Below are positions 44,441 through 56,804 of a DNA stretch of 64,000 bases, in pieces (the stretch's first letter is position 1; each line of letters starts with the position of its first letter). The translations under genes were made by a program, and so were the position numbers. The notes beneath the pieces were generated by a model. It was not told where the DNA came from, searched no databases, and saw only the letters and a list, made by a program, of their open reading frames with translations. Origin of the DNA: Megaleporinus macrocephalus (lineage: Eukaryota > Chordata > Actinopteri > Characiformes > Anostomidae); assembly GCA_021613375.1 (NCBI GenBank), contig CM038706.1, positions 25,923,366 through 25,987,365 on the forward strand, given 5' to 3'.

Positions 44441-45419
44441 CTATATGAACAAACGTACTGGGACATGTACACACTACACCTACAGGAGCTTTTATGACAT
44501 CTTATTCCAGATAAATAGGCATTAATATGGAGTTGCTCCCCTTTACAGCTATAGCAGTTTCCACCTTGCTGGGAAGGATTTCTACAAGATTTTGGAGTGT
44601 GTCTGTGGGAATTCTGAAGTCAGACATGGATGTTGGACGAGAGGACCTGGCTTGCAATCTCCGTTCTAGTTCCTCTCAGAGGTGTTTGATGGGGCTGACG
44701 TCAGGACTCTGCGTGCAGGCCAGTCAAGTTCTTCCAAACTAAACTCACCCAACCAGACTTCATGGACTTGCTTTGTGCACTGGCACACAGTCATGTTGGA
44801 ACAGACAAGAGCCTTCCTTAAACTGTTCCCACAAAGTTGGACGCATACAGTTGTCCAAAAATGTTGAAGCAGTAAGAATTCCCTTCACTAGAACTAAGGG
44901 GTTTAGGCTGACCCACAGAAAAAAACAACCCCACCACCATAACCCACCCCCCACCAAACTTTACAGTCAGCACAATGCAGTCAGGTAGATAACTTTCTCC
45001 TAGCATTCACCAAACTCATCCATCAAACTGCCAGATAGAGCAGCGTGATTCGTCACTCCACAGAATGTTTCCACAGCTTCAGAGTCCAGTGGTGGAGCTT
45101 TACGCCACTCCATGCAACACTCGGTATTGTGCTTGGTGATGTAAGGCTTGCATGCAGCTGCTCGGCCATGGAAACACATGACATGAAGCTCAGTTTTGTG
45201 CAGATGTTAATGCCAGAGGAGGTTTGGAACTCAGTCATCACAGTGTTGGTGACTTTTACCCACTATGCTCCTTAACACTCATTTCACAAACTGACTTGTT
45301 GCAATACTTTTTGCATTCTTTCACGAGTGTTTGTAAAGGCAGAGTGCATGGCTGGGCCCTGGATTTTATTCACCTGTGACAATAAAACACTTGAATTCTC
45401 AGCAATTTTGTTCATATAG
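44441..45419 (-). mobile_element. Decayed Tc1-like (Tc1/mariner) transposon
   Basis: The ends are inverted: CTATATGAACAAA at 44441 and TTTGTTCATATAG ending at 45419, with TA flanks. Minus-strand translation in pieces shows Tc1 transposase landmarks: a GGG-W-W-GCF segment (about 44910-44957), FQHDCVPVHKA (about 44775-44807) with the Asp of the DDE triad, and a frame-shifted DWPA segment near 44715-44730. The coding region is broken by shifts and internal deletions (979 bp against roughly 1.2 kb or more for intact relatives), so it is inactive. Confidence 0.85.
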
Positions 45420-46084
45420 TGTATATATCTATTGGAGAGTTCTATTAGAGTGTTCATGCACTCACATGGAATCTGTGCTTGGCAGTACTGTGTTTGCTGA
45501 TTTGGTCAAAGCAGGAAAAGTTGGCTCCTGGTTTAAAACTGCGCTGCTAAGCAGTGCTTCAGAACTATGTAAAGAAAGTGAATCTGCTCCTGCTGCATGT
45601 CGTCGCCCACAGATGTGTTTTCAGTGTTCCTCTCTGGGGGGCAAAGGGGAGGGAGGCCAGAGCCATAAGTTTTATGGTGCGTAAAGGTAGAAACTGACTC
45701 TGTTTCCATCTGAACCCAAATAAAAGATTAACCACAAGGGTTTCCACCCATCGTCTCTTTGGATTTGTATCACTGAAGTGAAGATAGGTACTGTAAAGGA
45801 ACATGGCTCTTATTCTTATGCTTCTTTTAGTGTTAATGCTGAAATCAGTTTGAACACACTTTTCTGTGATAACACAGACATCCTTGCTAATGAAAGTCTC
45901 TAAATGTTAGAACTGTTAACATAAATGTGTAAATGCAAGATAAATGTGTGAAGAGTTCTAAAAGCTTTTATCTTCAAGAGAAAGGAAGAAAAAAATAGAA
46001 AGTTAAGCTTCACTCTAGTTTCAGATGTGAAAAAATCCACTAGTGTTGTCATCTTTTTCTACATAAAGGCTGTTTTGACTCAAA

Positions 46085-46335
46085 ATTATAGGGCACATAT
46101 CATGAAAAACTTATTTTCATGATATGGAAAGGAACGGAACAATTTACATATCTTCACCTATTCAGCCTACAGCAGTTTAGCCCCGCCCACTCACATTGTA
46201 GTTTCAAAGTATGTTTCACCTCTAAGTGCTTTTTTGTTTGAGACACAGGAGAGCCAATCAAAATAGAGTTCATATAGCTTACATCAAAGCTATATACATA
46301 TATAAACTTCCATTAAAGGCACAGTAACTAAACAT
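46085..46335. repeat. Dispersed repeat (pair with 1100-1230)
   Basis: CACCTATTCAGCCTACAGCA, TTTAGCCCCGCCCACTCACA, GAGAGCCAATCAAAATAGAG and ATTAAAGGCACAGTAAC follow the order of the copy near 1100-1230. A common type of short fish repeat. Confidence 0.5.
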
Positions 46336-47039
46336 AGAATAGACATAAAGATAGAGATGTGAAAAGACTTGGTAAATAAATCCACACAAATATTAATAAT
46401 AAGTGCACCATGAGGAGAAAAAAAAATAAATAAAGGATATGGATCTTTTAAAAAATTTGAGTTATGAGTAAATGAGTTATTTAAATAAATAAAAAGGTTT
46501 GACCTCTGCTTTGCACAGTACTGTATATGTGTGCTTCTCCAGTCATCTTCGGGCTGGTGGTCTATCAGTTTGTCGTTACTCATGGGGTGCTAATGGTCGA
46601 AGCTTAATTCTGTGCCACTGTGCAAACGTGTTCTATGTGGAGACACCAGCCCTGTTTTCCTTGCGCCTGGACACTAATGCAAATGCTATTAGTTTAGAGC
46701 TCACGCGTCACTCTACAGCTCCTAATGGCTTCGAATGATTAGATCAGATCAGAAGTATTTGAGGTAATGAATGTGTGCTTGTGTAGCTACACTAAAATGC
46801 TTTGAATTTGCACGATTCAAATGCGTCATAAATGAATTTATGTAACATCAACAGAGGAAGTTAACTGAAAGAAAGCAATTTTTTACAAGACTACAACTGT
46901 ATGTCCTCATAATGTTACTTTAATGCTGTTATATATTTGTTTATTGTAAACATGCACAACAGTTTTACAACTGCAGACAAATTGCATTTGAAAGTGACTT
47001 CAAAATTAAATCTTAACAAAAAAAACTTGTTGCATTTAT

Positions 47040-47300
47040 CATATACACCTTAAAAAAGACGCTTCTTTAAAGGTAAAGAAGGCAATGTTCCTGTTTAGAA
47101 CCAGATGTTCTATGTAGTACCATTTCATGTTTAAGTGGGTGTTTGCATGGTGAAGTGGTTCTTCATTTTGATGAAGAATGTTGTATATATTGTTTTTACA
47201 TAGCAGTGAAAAAAGTCTTCTGCTATTGTTAGAATGGTAGGCTTCTACTAATAGCACTATGCACTAAAAAAGTACTAAAAAACCATGTACAATACAATCT
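47040..47300. mobile_element. Palindromic MITE, copy 2 (decayed)
   Basis: GTGGTTCTTCATTTTGATGA followed by AGAATGTTGTATATATTG (47155-47193) matches the arm of the MITE at 16738-17045. Flanking GAACCAGATGTTCTATGTAG is also related. Confidence 0.5.
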
Positions 47301-47329
47301 GCATCAATGTGAAAGACCATTTAAGGATA

Positions 47330-47960
47330 AAACAGTTCTATATCGTTGCCTTTAGAACAAAACTCCTTAATGATAAGCTGACAGGAGAAAGAAAACCTTT
47401 TGCATTATTATTTTGGTACAGTCATCATGAAATTAATAAACAAAGTGAAGGAAAACAGTTATATTTAAATAAAAAAGAAAAGCAACAAAAGTAGAGTTTT
47501 TGTTAAATTGCATTTAAATAAAATAAAGCTATTCTTTCAAGCTAATAGGCTAACAGGCTTTTCTAATAATGCTCACAGTTTGACTTGAAGTTTAAGGACT
47601 TACTGAAAAAATGCAATATACAATGTAAAGATTTGTCACATGCATGTCTTACAAGCTCCTCAAGTCCATGTTTAAGCAGGAGCTCTACAGAATTTGAATG
47701 CTATTAGCATCCATCTTTTTTGATGCAAATTTTAAAAATGCATAAAAAAGCTGGATAGAAAACCCCTTTTAAAGTTAAGATAACCAGACGTTTTCTTCCA
47801 ATTATTTTGGGGCCATGTCTTTTGGTTAATTTATCATGAAATTCATATACAATGTGAAGGAAAACAGGTAAAAAAGCAACAAAAGTGGAGGTTTTGTTCT
47901 GGCAGCAGTGATATAGTGGTCCTAAATAAAATGACTGGCTTTACTAAAGATCCCTTGAAG
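47330..47960 (+). repeat. Two related diverged copies of a short repeat
   Basis: 47395-47530 and 47775-47930 both read TCATGAAATT, then AATGTGAAGGAAAACAG or a close variant, then AAAGCAACAAAAGT and GAGGTTTTGTT or a close variant. A direct, diverged duplication about 400 bp apart. Confidence 0.6.
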
Positions 47961-48884
47961 GACATTACTGAAGAAACGTGTAGCTTCCATGTAGCAGATC
48001 TTTTAAACATTAGAAAAACAGAAAAAAACATTGCTAATTCAGAAAAGTACATGAATTCTATATTATTTTATAATTTTATATTATCACAAGAGTAGCCACA
48101 CAGTCAGGCTGTAATTATTCTACAGAATACTACACGGGTCGCTGTATAAAAACATTCTTGTAGATAAAACACATTCTTGTTACAGAAGTTCTTTACAGTG
48201 TGGTTACTATTGTTGTAAAGCTTATAAGTGAATAATAAATATCTCAGGAGTAACTTTATGAGATACTGCGCTTAGAAACGTGACTTTATGCTTTCAGACT
48301 GTAAAACGTTACAGCAGAGATTACTGCGTCACTTCACTGTGCTTGTAAACAGAAATTCATGTGACACACAGTCAGTCCTCTTTTCTTTCTTCTGAGATTT
48401 AGTACTCTTTTAATGTCAAACTCATTGAGGCAGCTCCGATTCTGACTCTTAATTCCAGAGGAAGCTGCTGTTAGTGTTTTGTTGAGGCTGGCCCCGATGT
48501 GACCGACACCTCGCGAGGAGAAGAGCAGAAAAGGAATTCCTCTCTCAGCATGCATGGCTGTGCGCTTCAGCTACATTCAGCTGTTTCCAATCAGGAGTGT
48601 CTATTAAAGAGGTCTGCTCAGGTCACAGTATCTGCACACGGTCTCACTTCCCTCTGCCAGTGGGCCAGAAAATTGGATAGATGTTCTCTACGCTTTTCTC
48701 TCTGCCCGCACTTATATTCCCTGCATCCCTAGAAATGTGTAGAGCAGAGGGCCCGGCAGCACCACAGTCCACACTGACCAAAGTGATACCTTCAGCTCAC
48801 TTGGTTTAAATGTATGGAATTTGTGCATAAAGAATAAATCATCAATGTTTTGTAATTTTTCGTTTTTAAGTTCAGTTGCGGTCC

Positions 48885-48990
48885 TTTACATTTACAGTTG
48901 AAATGAACCAATGAATGAACCAATAGTAACTAATAGTAACCAATAGTAAAGCTCCAAAATTGCTTTAAACAACATCACTTTACAGAAGCA
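48885..48990 (-). repeat. Dispersed repeat family A fragment
   Basis: Repeated AACCAATAGTAA units followed by AAAGCTCCAAAATTG resemble the core of the family A copy at 12025-12060, here with a small local duplication. Confidence 0.4.
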
Positions 48991-49499
48991 ACTTGTGTTA
49001 AGAAATAATAGCTTTGATCTTATGTCACGGACATCTATGTATCATGTTGCGGAGATATCTACTGAAGTTAGTGTGATAACCAGTTAGTCAATCAAGTTCA
49101 AGGTCTTACTCCTGGTTATATAATGTTAGGAACAGATATCTAATGAAAGGTAGAGTAAACACAATGATGGCTGAAGCTCTTGGCAAGCATTATAATAACC
49201 ACCACCACCCAGTCAAGTGATATAAATAGAAGAAAAGAGTAACATTGCCGCTGCTTTCCACCGCTGGAGGCTCTTGGCAAGTTGAGAAATGACGTTGATG
49301 CTGAACTTGCCACGTTTCTAGACTTACTAGACTTTTCAGAAGTGAAGAAGGAGGAGGATGGATTGTGCATTTTCTGGTGATACATTGCCCCCACTTGTTT
49401 AAATTATGACTTCTACAGCTTCAAATAAATATGATATGTTTAATTATTCAGACACCACAAATTAATAGCATTAGTACTGAGCTAACTTGGTACAAAGCT

Positions 49500-49735
49500 G
49501 TTGAGATGTTTACAAAAAGAAGTAATAAGGAGCTTTTATCAACATTGTGGTTCAATTTTGGTCCATTGCTCTTGTACTGTCTCCAAAGTTATGATGAACA
49601 GGCAATTTGAAAATCCCCCATTCATGTTCTCTGGAGCTCAAGTCAGAAGATTGTCCAGGCCATGCATTATTTTTAGAAACCTTTTAGCTTTTTCTACATC
49701 TTCTACCAAAAATCAGTTTCTTTACTGATAAGATT
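49500..49735 (-). mobile_element. Relic of a second Tc1-like transposase
   Basis: The minus strand over about 49560-49665 reads AWPGQSSDLSSREHEWGIFK, the decayed form of the Tc1 signature around the last DDE residue (W-P-QSPDLNPIEHLW-like). No intact frame and no clear ends. Confidence 0.6.
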
Positions 49736-51854
49736 AAATTCTCCTGTAACATGTCCTTGTATATCACTCCCTTCATGTTTCTTTCAATGATGTATAATGG
49801 CTCCAGTACAGTAGACAGCAGAGAACCTTTCATTGGTATAAAACCTTTATGATATATAGAACTTTAAAAAGGGTCTTACACTCCAAATCTCATGCATAAC
49901 TCTTTAATAATTCTTTCATTGAAATGTTCAAAAGTTGTTCTTTAATGGCTAAATAAAGTGTAAACAGTATTTGGAGCTTTGATCCTGGAGTGAAGAAAAT
50001 TAAGCTTCATCCTTGCTTTCACTCTTTCTTTACCTTTCATATCTGAGCCCACCTCCTATTTCCACAGTTTTAGGCATTTTTAATTGTGCATTTTGAATAT
50101 TTTACTGTGAAGCTGGCAAATAGGAAGCCAACTTAACCCTCGTTTATAGGTGAGTGTCAAGTTCGTTGACAGTTTGGTTCCTTGGAAAGGGTTTGAAAAG
50201 TGCCAATATCCTTTTCACAGCCTGGACCACCAGACTTCTGCACATCGTCTGCTTTTGCTCTTGCTCTGTCATTGTTTTGGAGGTGTAAATAATAATGAGT
50301 AAAGACGGTTATGTAACAGCCTGTAATTGCGCAACTGCCCCATTTAACTGCCTGCTTGTGTAATTGTGGGATTTGTATTTAAAGGAGAAACAGCAGTGTT
50401 TAAGGTTCACGGTATGTCAGTTCTATGTACCGAACTCTCCTTATTAAACTATGCCAACATAAATACAGTGTTCCGTTTCATGGCACCTTTAATTGTACTG
50501 TTTCAAGATGTTCTCTAGAAAGACATTTGGCGTTTAGACTGCTTTCCAAACGGCCGTGTAGCCTGAGCCTCACAGTAACATCAGAAACCTTACTGACAGA
50601 ACGCGTCATGAAGTACATGTAAGTCCTTTAAATCACTTCTACAGGAATATCCTTTGAACAGGAATCACTTTCTCACCAAGTCAGAAGGTTTCAGAGCGAT
50701 GCTGTAGAGCTGTCCAGCTCCTCAGTAGAGAAACATGCTCATTGTGAGCCGAAGCACAGTCCTCATTCTCTCCGCCGCAAAAATTATTTGTTTTATCTGT
50801 ACGCCAGCAGTCTGTGGTCAGGGGTGTGTCATCCACCCACACCCACCTTTTCTCTCTAGCAGCTTTTTAGGCCCATGTAGACCTACTAACTCCAGTCATA
50901 GACTAGCCTTGTTTATAGATCTCAGGGGTGGAAAGTGTACAGAAAATGCATACTTAAGCAAGACTAATCCTGTCTTGGTGATAATTGGGTGTTATTAACT
51001 GGACATGACCTGAGTAAAGAATTACTTACTTGAGTTACCCGTGGATCAACAGCACAAACTGAAAATAGTCCTTTATAATTGTAAATAGTTTGCATGAACA
51101 AGACTAAGGCAAAAATTATGTTGCTCATTAGCCTTTTCTGAATATTACCCTTAAAGTCAACCTGATCTTTTTACTTAGTTAGTCCTGATCTGACTATAAT
51201 CCAACTTGTTAAAAGCCATCCTTCTTATTGACCATAGTTTTTTTTATGTAATCACTTTTGTCTGCCTATAAAACATATACTGATTTTTTGACACCACCAG
51301 CAGACAAAGGATAATAATATTCACAAATAATACTTACACAAAATACTTATCTAGCTCAGAGTTCCTGCCTGAAACCATATATCACTCAAAATACATCACA
51401 GTACAAAAACTAAATGCCTTATTATGTACCATGATAATTCATATTGACTTTAAATGAGCTAGGTAAGAATCAACAGTACATATATTACTGCAGCTTTAAA
51501 ATAAACAGTTTGTTATTCTAAAATAACAAAGTTAAAGGAGCAATGTGTCTAAGATTTACTGGGGATCTATCATCAGGAATGAAATATTGTATGCAAAACT
51601 ATGTTTTCATCAGTGTATAATTATCTCTCCACCTTAAATACCAGTCCAACTTTAAAGGGGCACCAGTAACATTCTGGCACTGACGTTCAGCATTTTAAAG
51701 ATTCTGCCTGCTTACTTAATCAAAGACTTTTCAAAAATCTAAATTTTCTTATCAGTCCTTACTTCTCCTCCTTTCTGTCTCTATATTCATTTCCTCCTCA
51801 AAGTAGTCATTATTCATAAATCTCATTCTTTTTGTATTTGTACTGGTTTTGATA

Positions 51855-52045
51855 TCCCGTGTGGACCAGAGGAGGATAGGATCCCCTTTCTGAGTCTGGT
51901 TCCTCTCGAGGTTTCTTCCTCTTGATCTGGGGGAGTTGCCCGTGTTGCCTCTGGCTGGCTCACTGGGGGGTTGGACATGGATTTTCTGTTAAGCTGCTTT
52001 GTGACACATCAGTTGTAAAAGGTGCTACATGAATAAATAAACCTT
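51855..52045 (+). repeat. Retroposon 3'-tail-like repeat
   Basis: Contains TCTGAGTCTGGTTCCTCTCG, GGTTTCTTCCTC, GGGAGTTGCCCGTGTTGCC and AAGCTGCTTTGTGACA, then GGTGCTACATGAATAAATAA. I recognise this as a very common fish repeat that looks like a LINE/SINE 3' end; the exact family is uncertain. Confidence 0.65.
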
Positions 52046-52384
52046 AACCTTAACATTATTAGCCAGCTTCTGGTTCATAGTTTCCTGTTTCACCTTAAAT
52101 GTTGCAGCAATTATTTATATAATGTCTCCAGATTATAAATACAGGACCATTTTGGGTGAAATGGGAGAAGGTGATGAATGCCCTTATCAGACTATTTTAG
52201 CAGCATTAAAAGAATAATATACTATGTTTTGATAGTCTACATCAGCTAATGAGGGCCAAGTAGTGATATTAAGAGGACCCTCAACTGAATTAACATTAAA
52301 AACACAATAAAACATGTAAAGAACTGAGTTTTTATGTTGGACAAATGATATGAGCATGTTCAATAGAATACCATTTTATGTTGT

Positions 52385-53640
52385 GAGCAGGCCCGGAGTG
52401 GCTAATCGGGAGGATTCCCGATGGGCCAGCTCATGTCAACCTCGAGTTTGGGCTGGTTGGAAGGGAAAAATAATTTTGACACTTATCTGTCACTTACCTA
52501 ATCTTTATTTTGCATTCATTCCCCATTCAACTATGCATTCATTCTCTATTCATCTGACAGCACAGCCTCTACATCACTGTAGATTAGGTGGGTTCTACCA
52601 TCTGAGGAAATTCTCCCCTCCTAAATGTTTATATTGGTTGAGCCCACAAGTCCTCTTTTCTGGAGCGGTAAAAAAAACATAGCAACAAAATAGCGCCAAG
52701 CTTCAGTCAGTGGTGAGGGAAGGCAGAAAGAGTCCAGGTGGAGCCAAAAAGGACGGGTCAAAAAATAGAAAGGTGTTGGAAGAAGATGCTGCCAAATGTG
52801 CGAAATGAACAGAGCTGTTCTCCAGAAGACAGTCCCCAGCTGCAGCCGCTAAACAGAGATATGGAAATAAGTTTGTATTGTCAGGCTATTGGGCAACGTT
52901 TGCAATGACAGCTTAGCGTAGTTTATTTTTTAGAACCCAATACACAACATTGAGTGGAGATATCCAGTTTCAAGCTGAAAATAATGAACATAATTTAAAA
53001 GTGCAGTATATTAATAGCCAAATGGAATGTTTTTTGTAGCGTCAGAGCAGCAAACCCCTTCCGACACTACTGATAATCTTGAGGAGTCCGTGATTACTGA
53101 AGGGACAGGTAGAGGATAGTCTCTCAGTTATTTAAACTCTGTATAATAACTAAGTTATTTAATTGTTAAGATAGTTAATTGTAATATAAAATATAAAATA
53201 TAAAAAAGAATATAGACGTGATATATGTTAACTTGTGTTAATATTAATGTACACATAGAAGGAAATTTTAATAAAAATATTATTAATAAAGTTGAGAAAC
53301 CAACTAGGAGGCTTTTGATGCTGTAGGTAGCTACTAAACATACGTGTAGTGAAGCTACGTTAGTTTAGTTTACTCTAGTTTAGTGTAAATCTAACAATAG
53401 AGCACCTCTCTCTAGGGCAGAAAGACACTATTTAAATTGATTTTTTTATTAAACATGTTTAAGTGATTTAAGTGAAGTGTTTTCTGTTAGCTTACTAACA
53501 TATACCTGAACTTGTGCCCTGTATAAAGGCACTGTAAGATCAAACTGCTGTTTCATTTATTGAGATTCCTCCTCCATGGAAAAAGTGGGCCGGATTTGGG
53601 CATGAAACTCACGAGCTGAAAAAAAATGGGCTGAAAAAGG
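52385..53640 (+). mobile_element. Fossil hAT-like transposon (ZMYM/TTF-type N-terminus)
   Basis: Begins at about 52388 with GCCCGGAGTGGCTAATCGGG and ends near 53585-53640 with GTGGGCCGGATTTGGGC. The plus strand near 52740-52805 reads AKKDGSKNRKVLEEDAAKCA then a stop. That resembles the first exon of hAT transposases with a TTF/ZMYM-type N-terminus (K-R-K-LE-DAAKC pattern). The rest of the coding region is absent. Family from memory of the motif; the ends are not clearly inverted. Confidence 0.45.
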
Positions 53641-54289
53641 GTCCCACAGAAGATTGAGAACACAAATGTTGACAAATGTTTAACACAAAAAAATCGAAGA
53701 AAGCTGAATCCTCATCATCAAAGCAGCAAGAAACACATAGAAGCAAAACAGCCACCAGAGGTTCCCTGACAGGGAGGGATGGAGAGCTCACTTGGTGGTA
53801 AACTGCAACCTCACTGATAGAGGTTACATACTGCTCCTTTAAAAGTAAACAGCAAACAAATGCAGTAGCTATTAAACTAAGATTGGTGAACTAGCCAGTT
53901 ATTTACTTCTATTCATGTTTCCTCAGATCATCTATGACACTGGACAGCAAAAAAGGAAGCAGCAATCATCTAGAAGCTCGGATTTTGCTTGTACTTTTGC
54001 CTCCTTCTTTTTCACTATCATACAGAATCAGAAAGCACATTTGCAGGTCTCTTTGATTACTCAGTGTGGTTTGAGGCGGCTGTGTAATGATTTAGGCATG
54101 CAGTCTGCAGCAGTGCTAAATGACTTGGCGTGAACTTCAATGATAGCTACATTAGCTTTTCAGCTCCAGTGCTTAACTACAACTGAATATGTCATGATCG
54201 TCTCCATTTGGTCTAACTGGAAAGCGGCCTAAACTTGTCCCAACCATCGATTTAGTCACCATTTGAAACCCTTATGAAGCTCAACTCTT

Positions 54290-54600
54290 AACATTTGAAA
54301 CATCTGCTCCCGTCGTATCAGTATCATTCCCAGCGGCGTGGAGAGCGGCACCGACATCGAAACTGCATGCGGCCATCTGGCCTGGCCACTGACGGACCGC
54401 CGGGTAGGAGCTTTTTACTGTCAGACAGCAGGGTCAGGGGCCTGTGTCGGCTACGCTACAGTGCCCGGGGGGGGGGCTCAAGTAAGGAGAGGGAGAGCAG
54501 AGTCCAGCAAGAGTCTAAAGAAACCGATCCTTAGAGAGCGAAGCGTCACAGTGGACGCCAAGAGAGTACAAGCTTACAATGGAGCTTCTCAATACTCGTG
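54290..54600. other. GC-rich block of unknown nature
   Basis: Markedly GC- and CpG-rich (54310-54480) in an AT-rich setting, with a G9 run at about 54469 and a purine tract after it. Both overlapping plus-strand frames are open for 79-87 codons but resemble nothing I know. It could be a regulatory element, an old repeat or an unrecognised exon. Confidence 0.3.
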
Positions 54601-54873
54601 AATAGGAGAGAGAGAGAGAAAGAGGCTGTGGAAAAAGGGAGATAGAAAAAAAGAAGACATTGTTGTCATTGCGCAGGTGTCCAGGGGGTGAAGGTGCTGG
54701 GTAAGAGCAAGAAAGAGCAGGAGCACACCTGCAGCTTAACACACATATACCACCAGTTGCTAACAATAAACCTGTTGTCTGATTTGCTTCCTATAAAAGC
54801 CATTTGGCAGGTAAATTAATTCAGTTGCTAAATGTTTTGCACGGTTAGAATTGACCACGAAAAAGTTAAAATA

Positions 54874-54906
54874 AATTTTATTTATTTATTTATTTATTTA
54901 TTTTTG
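54874..54906 (+). repeat. (TTTA)n microsatellite
   Basis: About eight TTTA units. Confidence 0.95.
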
Positions 54907-55309
54907 CTGTTAACAAAAAGATTAGAATTCTGTGGGCTCAAAACCAGCACCACCAAAGGTTGTGAGTATAGTATAAATGAATCTACAAAATTGAGCTCAA
55001 GCTGTAGATTCATGTACCCTATATGTAATTACAAATGTCTTATCACGTTGAGTCACCACCTAGATTAGCTCTACAGGCAGAAGTTTACTAATGCTTAAAA
55101 ATGCTTGTTTTTGAGTGGAAAGATACTCTTTGAAAAAAGGCTAGCTACAGTAAAGTTAGGTGAGGTAACTCACTAAAAGCATTGGTTTATCTACTTTACT
55201 TTAGCATGGCTTACTGAGGTCTAAATATGGCTTTAATTTAACACAGTAATGACAAAAAGCTGAGTTGTGCACTGAGCAAGGAATGTTGGTGCGCAAACTT
55301 TTCCTGAAA

Positions 55310-55630
55310 AACTTACTAAAAAAGCTTCTATATAGAACCATTGCTTTAGACCAATCATTTTTAATTGTGTACACACCCAAAAAGACAGTTGTTCAGTGTT
55401 GTTAGTAAAGGGAGAAGAATTATATGCATGCTTAAATGATTTTTTCATAGTGAATTGGTTCTTCAGTTTAATGGAGAATGTGTTGTGTATGGTTCTTTTA
55501 AGAAACCTTTTGAAAATTGTTTAAAAGTGTTATTATAAATATTATAAAAACATCCTTTTTTGGTGCTATGTAGAACCATTTCAAAAACGGTTCTATATAA
55601 AGAACCTTTAAAGGACCATTTTTAGGTCTT
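55310..55630. mobile_element. Palindromic MITE, copy 3
   Basis: GGTTCTTCAGTTTAATGGAG, then AATGTGTTGTGTATGGTTCT (55457-55497), matches the arms of the element at 16738-17045. Ends carry TCTATATAGAACCATTG (55328-) and GGTTCTATATAAAGAACC (about 55590-55607), inverted relative to each other. Confidence 0.7.
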
Positions 55631-55748
55631 TTATCAAGATATTAACTGAAACTATGATTAAAACCAAAGCAATTCTTGCTTAAGACCTGAATGGTAATAG
55701 CAGACAGTTCCTAAACACTAACTGGATGTTGGGATTGGAATAATAAGA

Positions 55749-56804
55749 CAATCCCAATTCCAAAAAAAGGTGGGACGCTGTGTAAAATGTAAATACATGT
55801 AAATAAAACAGAATGCAATGATTTGCAAACCCTATAGATCCACATTTTATTCACAATAGAACATAGAAAACATATCATATGCTGAAAGTGAGACATTTTA
55901 CCATTTAATAAAAATTATGAATTCATTTAGAACTTGATGGCAGCAACACATCTTAAAAAAGTTAGAACAAGCCCACGTTGTGTAGTACCTCCTCTTTTTA
56001 TAACAACAGTGAGAAGACCAATTGCTGGAGCTCTGGAACATAAATGTTGTCTTATTTTGTCTGATGTGAGGTTCTAGCTGCTCAACAGTCCTGGGTCTTC
56101 TTTTGTTTCATGATGTGCCAAATGTTTTCTATTGGTGAAGGTCTGGACTGCAGGCAGGTCAGTTCAGCACCTGGACTCTTCTTCTGAGAAGCCATGCTGT
56201 TGTGATGGATGTAGTATTCCCTGAAAGAAATGCTGTGTGGATGGGAGCACATGTTGTTCTAAAACCTGTATACACTGTTTAGCATTGATACAGCCTTTCC
56301 AGATGCCCACATCATAGGTCCTAATGCAAACCCATACCATCAGAGATACATGCTTGATACATGAACTCTGTGCTGATAACAGACTGGATAACAGGCTCTC
56401 TCTTCTTCAGTAGTTCCCAAGACCATCAGCCTTGTCCCTTGCGCACAGGGATTTCTCCAGATTCTCTGAATCTGTTGTTGATATTAGGTACTGTAGATGG
56501 TGGGATACACAAAGTCTTCACAATATGTTTCACAATATGTTTCTACAATTGTTTTTCACAGATTGGTGAATCTGCCTATCTTTGCTTCTGAGAGACTCTC
56601 TAGAATACTCTTTTGTATACCCAGTCCTATGCTCAGTTGTAAACTGCTCATCCAGCTGTTATTAGTACCATTTACATTTCTAGTCTTAGACAGGCCCTGT
56701 CCCAACCTTTTTGAGATGAGTTGTAGCATAAATGTTTTATTATTAAACATCTTACTTTCAAGAAATCATTGCTTTTTTCATTGCTTTTTTTGGAATTGGG
56801 GTTG
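55749..56804 (-). mobile_element. Deleted mariner/Tc1-superfamily transposon
   Basis: Terminal inverted repeats: CAATCCCAATTCCAAAAAAA at the left and its near complement (TTTTTTTGGAATTGGGGTTG) at the right end. Internal sequence (TCTGGACTGCAGGCAGGTCA, GATTTCTCCAGATTCTCTGA, and an inner copy near the right end of the terminal region) is that of a mariner-type element abundant in fish. At 1056 bp and with no long frame it is a non-autonomous, internally deleted copy. Confidence 0.8.
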
